This document shows, one piece after another, positions 21,321 through 24,914 of a stretch of DNA of 24,914 nucleotides. Each line of letters opens with the position of its first letter. Within the stretch, counting starts at the first letter, position 1. The DNA comes from Plakobranchus ocellatus (lineage: Eukaryota > Mollusca > Gastropoda > Plakobranchidae): assembly GCA_019648995.1 (NCBI GenBank), contig BLXT01003938.1:409005-433918 (forward strand). Reading direction: 5' to 3'. The translations under genes and the position numbers were made by a program. The notes under the pieces are model-generated. The model saw only the letters and a list, made by a program, of their open reading frames with translations. It was not told the DNA's origin and ran no database searches.

Positions 21321-22513
21321 CTTGTTAGCAACTTTTTGGCCTCATAGAATCTAATGCTTAAAAAAGTTACGAATTTCACACAATATGCAAGGTTGAAAAG
21401 TAGTTTGTCTATGCACGTCTAATGCATTTTCTTATTTTCTACATAATCAAGCCTTTACTCAAACCTGTTTTATATTTAAAAATCTTTATTGAACTGGAGC
21501 TAATAAACTAAAAACTCAGCTGCCATTACAATCTAAAAGCATTGAGTGTTCATTAATTTTTCAAGAAGATTACAAGATATTTTTGCTTTTGAGCAATACT
21601 TTTGATGGTGAGATGCTATTTTGGGAATTGTCCACAGTTGACTAAAATTGCCTTCATTTCCTAATTAGTATTCAGGACAGGAATGGTCAAGCATAAAAAA
21701 AGACTGAAACTTTACCGCAAGCAAGGCAGGCGCTAACTGTGATTCTTTTTAATTCCTTTTTAAAAAAATCATTCATAAAATGATGATTAAAAAAAAAAAA
21801 ACATGAAAAAGCTGAAAGCCATTTTTTGATGAGCAGACGACAAGGTCACAATGAGCGGAAATCATCCTTCAGGCGGATAACTCCCAGCTTTTAATATTAT
21901 CGAATATCACTTTGCTGGCACAATTGAAAGTCTTTCCCTTTAGCCATTAAAATTTGTTTGAATATTCCTTATTTGTTTCTTTGATTAAGGAGAGATTTGA
22001 CTTTGCACACCTTGGCAAATAAAACAAGACCAAACTATAGTCTACAACCTTTTTCTTCTTTCTAAGAATTCAGCTAAGGCAAAATCTAGAGAACCACAGG
22101 CTAAGTTTTGCTATTTGTTTCTACTCCATTAAAGTACTTCCCTGGAGATTAAACTCTGTATTTTCTTCAAGGAACTTATGAACCTTGGAAACTTCAAATT
22201 TTACTTTTTAAAACTTGACTTCTCATTATGTTTCCTCTTTATAAGAAAGTATTTTTAATGGTACAAAGACAAAACTCAATTTAGTTACCGGGTAGATCTA
22301 AAATTCAGGTCTAAATTAATCAAAAATTCTTTTGAACTCTAGAAAATTGATCTAGAATATCTGGATGCAAATCTTAATCATCCATCTCATACTAGACTAA
22401 ATTTTTGGTATGTTTCTAAGACTATCTGAACCTTAGAGGACCTCCTCAAGTCCATTAAAAGTGGATCCACATTATAACTTAGCTTACAACCTCTTCATTT
22501 TGTCGGTAGCTCA
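21321..22513. other. AT-rich flank, no gene recognised
   Basis: Nothing beyond short homopolymers and scattered AGATCT/TCTAGA words. Confidence 0.55.
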
Positions 22514-22686
22514 TGAAGGTGGATCTAGAAGAGGACCCATCTGCTCCCGGAGTACCTTATGAGTCATCTCCACCGATGAATGAAAATCAGTGTGGAGAGA
22601 GATGTACAAGCCTGCGCAGAATTTTGCATTGATATAGAATTGCCCGATTTTTACCAGTATTTTGCTCAAAATCTAGATTTACTTTC

Positions 22687-22932
22687 GGTACAACTTTAAA
22701 AGAATGTGGGTTCTGTCTCTTTTCGATAATAATGATGAAGTAAAAGCCATTTTAATCAATTGTTGACAATTTTGAATGTGCACTCAAAATAAAAAAAGGA
22801 AAAACTTTATTTGTAATTGTTGATAATTGCTGATGAATTTTTAAAGTTGCCAGTAGTTGACGAACATTCGCTTCATTTCATCTTCGTCATGGTAACCGAA
22901 AACAGACAGGACCCATATTCTTAGGTTGTACC
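22687..22932. mobile_element. Foldback element, about 246 bp
   Basis: The left arm (22687 to about 22745) starts GGTACAAC and runs through AAGAATGTGGGTTCTGTCTC and TTTTCGATAATAATGATGAAG. The reverse complement of 22932 to about 22873 reads GGTACAACCTAAGAATATGG, then GTCCTGTCTGTTTTCGG and CATGACGAAG. About 60-bp arms match at roughly 75-80 percent with small gaps. The centre is AT-rich. No target duplication was recognised, so a MITE origin is inferred from structure only. Confidence 0.6.
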
Positions 22933-23932
22933 CTACTTTCAAACAAGTTATATAAAGGGATTGAAAGAGCCCTAGGGCCTAGTAGGATAAATTTGGCCTA
23001 CTATTTCAACGTTTCGAAAGAACACAGTATTTGGATGTAGATTAGATCTTGATTCCTGTGGTCAATATCTTATAATGGACTTCGAAAGTCAATGATCTCA
23101 TACATCAAGCATATTTAATTAACCCCTGATCTATTATCGTCTTTGATTGAGCAGATTATCCAGGCAAAGACACACACGACCGAGCCTGACAGCGTCTTAC
23201 GTAGCGATTACGGGATGGAAGAAGATTTTTAGTTTTGGTTTCGGTTCTGAGTGAATATGAAGGCCTACATATGATTTTTTCTGAACACGTCCTAATATTT
23301 TGTTTTACTCTCCAAAGTGGGCGGGGCCATTGTACAAAGTATTGATTATTACAAGGGCATTGCCACCAACCGCGGACATGTCCCTTGAATATATTTTTGT
23401 CTCTCCTGAAGATCTATTCTGTATATATTGCAAAAATCGTTCGAAAACCAGAAATTCAGTCGAATCCTTCATGTAATGTAACATGAAAAGAGATTATACT
23501 ACGACAGAATCTCCTCCTGGTTTTCAAAGAAACGGGTCTAACAACGGGATTCTTACTGTTGGTGCAGCTGACACAATAATATAAAGACAAATTGGAAACA
23601 TATAATAAGTTAAGATCATGAGAAATGTCACCACAGGCGAAATCGGTTGTTATTGTAAACGTTGTAATAAAAATAGAAAAGACAGCCACCAGCTTGAACA
23701 AACTGGAACTGAAAGTAAATAACACAATGGCCCTGGTAGAGAATAATTGCGACAAACGTAGAAGTAAGACAATTTACAAATTAGGGGCATGTTGGAGGTG
23801 GAAGGTTTTTTTTTTTTTTTTTTNNNCTTTTGAAGGCTTAGAAATGGAAAGGCTTAAGTATCTTTTAGTCGCAAAACATGACGGAATATGACATAACCTC
23901 CTTGTCGGAATTCATCCATCTAACTAGTGTTT

Positions 23933-23936
<4 letters not shown>

Positions 23937-23979
<43 letters not shown>
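23937..23979. repeat. (TC)21 microsatellite
   Basis: Uninterrupted TC dinucleotides ending in CCAG, so the tract also looks like a strong splice acceptor on the plus strand. Confidence 0.97.
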
Positions 23980-23980
<1 letters not shown>

Positions 23981-24074
23981 GGTTATGTCTATCTCGCCCT
24001 GAGATCTGCAGGGACCCTTCTGTCGCGGCTTCCACCCCTGCTCCCGTACCGCCTCAATACAGAAACGAAACCCA

Positions 24075-24155
24075 ATCTCTCTGTCTCTTTCTCTCTCTTT
24101 CCATCTCTCTCTCTCTTTCTTTCTCTCCATTTCTCTCTCTCTCTCTCAAGTCTCT
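24075..24155. repeat. Interrupted (CT)n/(TTTC)n pyrimidine tract
   Basis: Nearly pure plus-strand pyrimidine with CTCTCT and TTTCTTTC blocks. ORFs read through it and the previous tract (Ser-Leu or Arg-Glu repeats) are low-complexity artefacts. Confidence 0.93.
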
Positions 24156-24332
24156 CCCCATAGATTTTGCTGTTGGTGTTAATTTACAGGGAGCAATCTA
24201 GTAAATATGCCTAAAGTTGTTGCCCAGTTCTGACAGAACTAACCCCCTTTACTTGGCAGTTTACGCGCTGCAAGCACGGGTGCAATATCTGCATGTCCAT
24301 TCCATAAGGATTTCTTTGATTATGATAAGACC

Positions 24333-24358
24333 GTGTGTGTTTGTGTGTGTGTGTGTGC
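24333..24358. repeat. (GT)n microsatellite
   Basis: About 12 GT units with one interruption. Confidence 0.93.
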
Positions 24359-24914
24359 TTTAGCTCCTTTTTCAAATTTGAAAATAGAAGCTTTTCTCAT
24401 TAGCGTCTTTAAACCAATATGCACATTTTTTTAAACACAAGTTTTCCTATGAAATAATTACGGTAAGTCCTAATTGAAAACTTTTTATAGTTAGTCTTCA
24501 GATGTATTTTGCTAAATAAAATAGCTTTGAGTATGTAACAATTGGATGTATCTATGTCGTGTTAAGCATGAAAGTGATGCTACCATTGGGTCTTTTCTGG
24601 CGCGATCTGAGGTGTGGGTATCTAACAGAGTATTATGACAGACCAAGCGTACTCTGTTGGGTTCCTTAGGAACTCGTTCAGCCCTTAGCTGCCTGAGAGA
24701 GAAAGCGTACTTCGATTCTCATCCTGTTATATATCCACTACTTTCTACTTTGTTTTTTTATTTCTATACATATAATTCTTATGTTCCACTTCTTAGTTTC
24801 GAAGACGAGCAATGAACAGTGCTTTCATTAATTCCAAGCACAGGAGAGAGAGGCCGAGTGTGTTTGTTTTTTTTTTAGTTTTAGGTTTTTAGGTTAACTT
24901 TTTTCTTTCGTTGG

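Larger units (their letters stand above)
22933..24914. other. Distal 5' flank with GC box, pyrimidine tracts and structured right edge
   Basis: A GC box GGGCGGGGCC lies at 23319-23328 and TTACGTAAG-like sequence at about 23195-23205, possible promoter elements. A 100-bp GC-rich island (23980-24070) sits between two pyrimidine tracts. At 24624-24673 there is a 9-bp inverted repeat (AACAGAGTA / TACTCTGTT) followed by GTTCC-TTA-GGAAC. No protein gene is supported. Confidence 0.45.

Noticed and set aside
22960..23010. Short inverted repeat TAGTAGG / CCTACTA next to CCCTAGGG
   Set aside because: Arms of only 7 bp in AT-rich sequence are expected by chance.
23878..24201. 107- and 78-codon ORFs rich in Ser-Leu
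   Set aside because: They are read through (TC)n tracts; low-complexity artefacts.

Overview
This is a eukaryotic, AT-rich window with introns, many A/T homopolymers, microsatellites, two assembly gaps (31 and 3 Ns) and several transposon families. The coding backbone is the minus-strand 5' two thirds of one animal gene, a Hedgehog acyltransferase (HHAT/Rasp) of the MBOAT family. HHAT, RTE/BovB-type LINEs with trinucleotide tails, and piggyBac-like and pogo-like MITEs point to an invertebrate metazoan. A mollusc is my best guess, on general impression only (low confidence).

Gene layout, read right to left: coding exon 1 with the start codon (18863-18761), exon 2 (14341-14277), exon 3 (12623-12507), exon 4 (11766-11572), exon 5 (9594-8864) and exon 6 (7018-6850). 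Every junction is GT-AG and phases chain perfectly (1,0,0,0,2,0), giving 1380 nt or 460 codons with no stop. The heme-ligand cysteine (C370) and catalytic Asp/His (D385, H425) are present. The last 70-80 residues are not visible and probably lie left of the window. Exon 1 opens with a splice acceptor only 6 nt before the ATG, so a noncoding 5' exon and the promoter should lie further right (18870-24914); neither is resolved.

Mobile elements: (a) a 2.66-kb 5'-truncated RTE-type LINE (1885-4548, minus) with a (TGA)n tail and a 13-bp target duplication, inside the downstream intron; (b) a second short copy of the same LINE (14853-15413) and an older related relic (21035-21320); (c) a piggyBac-like MITE with TTAA duplications (12802-13116); (d) a long-terminal-inverted-repeat element (15415-17261) whose right arm is split by a 763-bp pogo-like MITE (16430-17192), with the left arm preserving the unsplit TA site; (e) a second pogo-like MITE (17870-18319); (f) a foldback element (22687-22932) and a separate near-perfect hairpin with 39-nt arms (20704-20787). 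Intron 1 of HHAT is the main sink for insertions.

The rest is AT-rich intron or 5' flank. The flank holds a GC box, a short coding-like plus-strand ORF (22514-22633), two long pyrimidine microsatellites around a small GC-rich island, and a structured segment near the right edge. I see no rRNA, tRNA, CRISPR array or prokaryotic gene.
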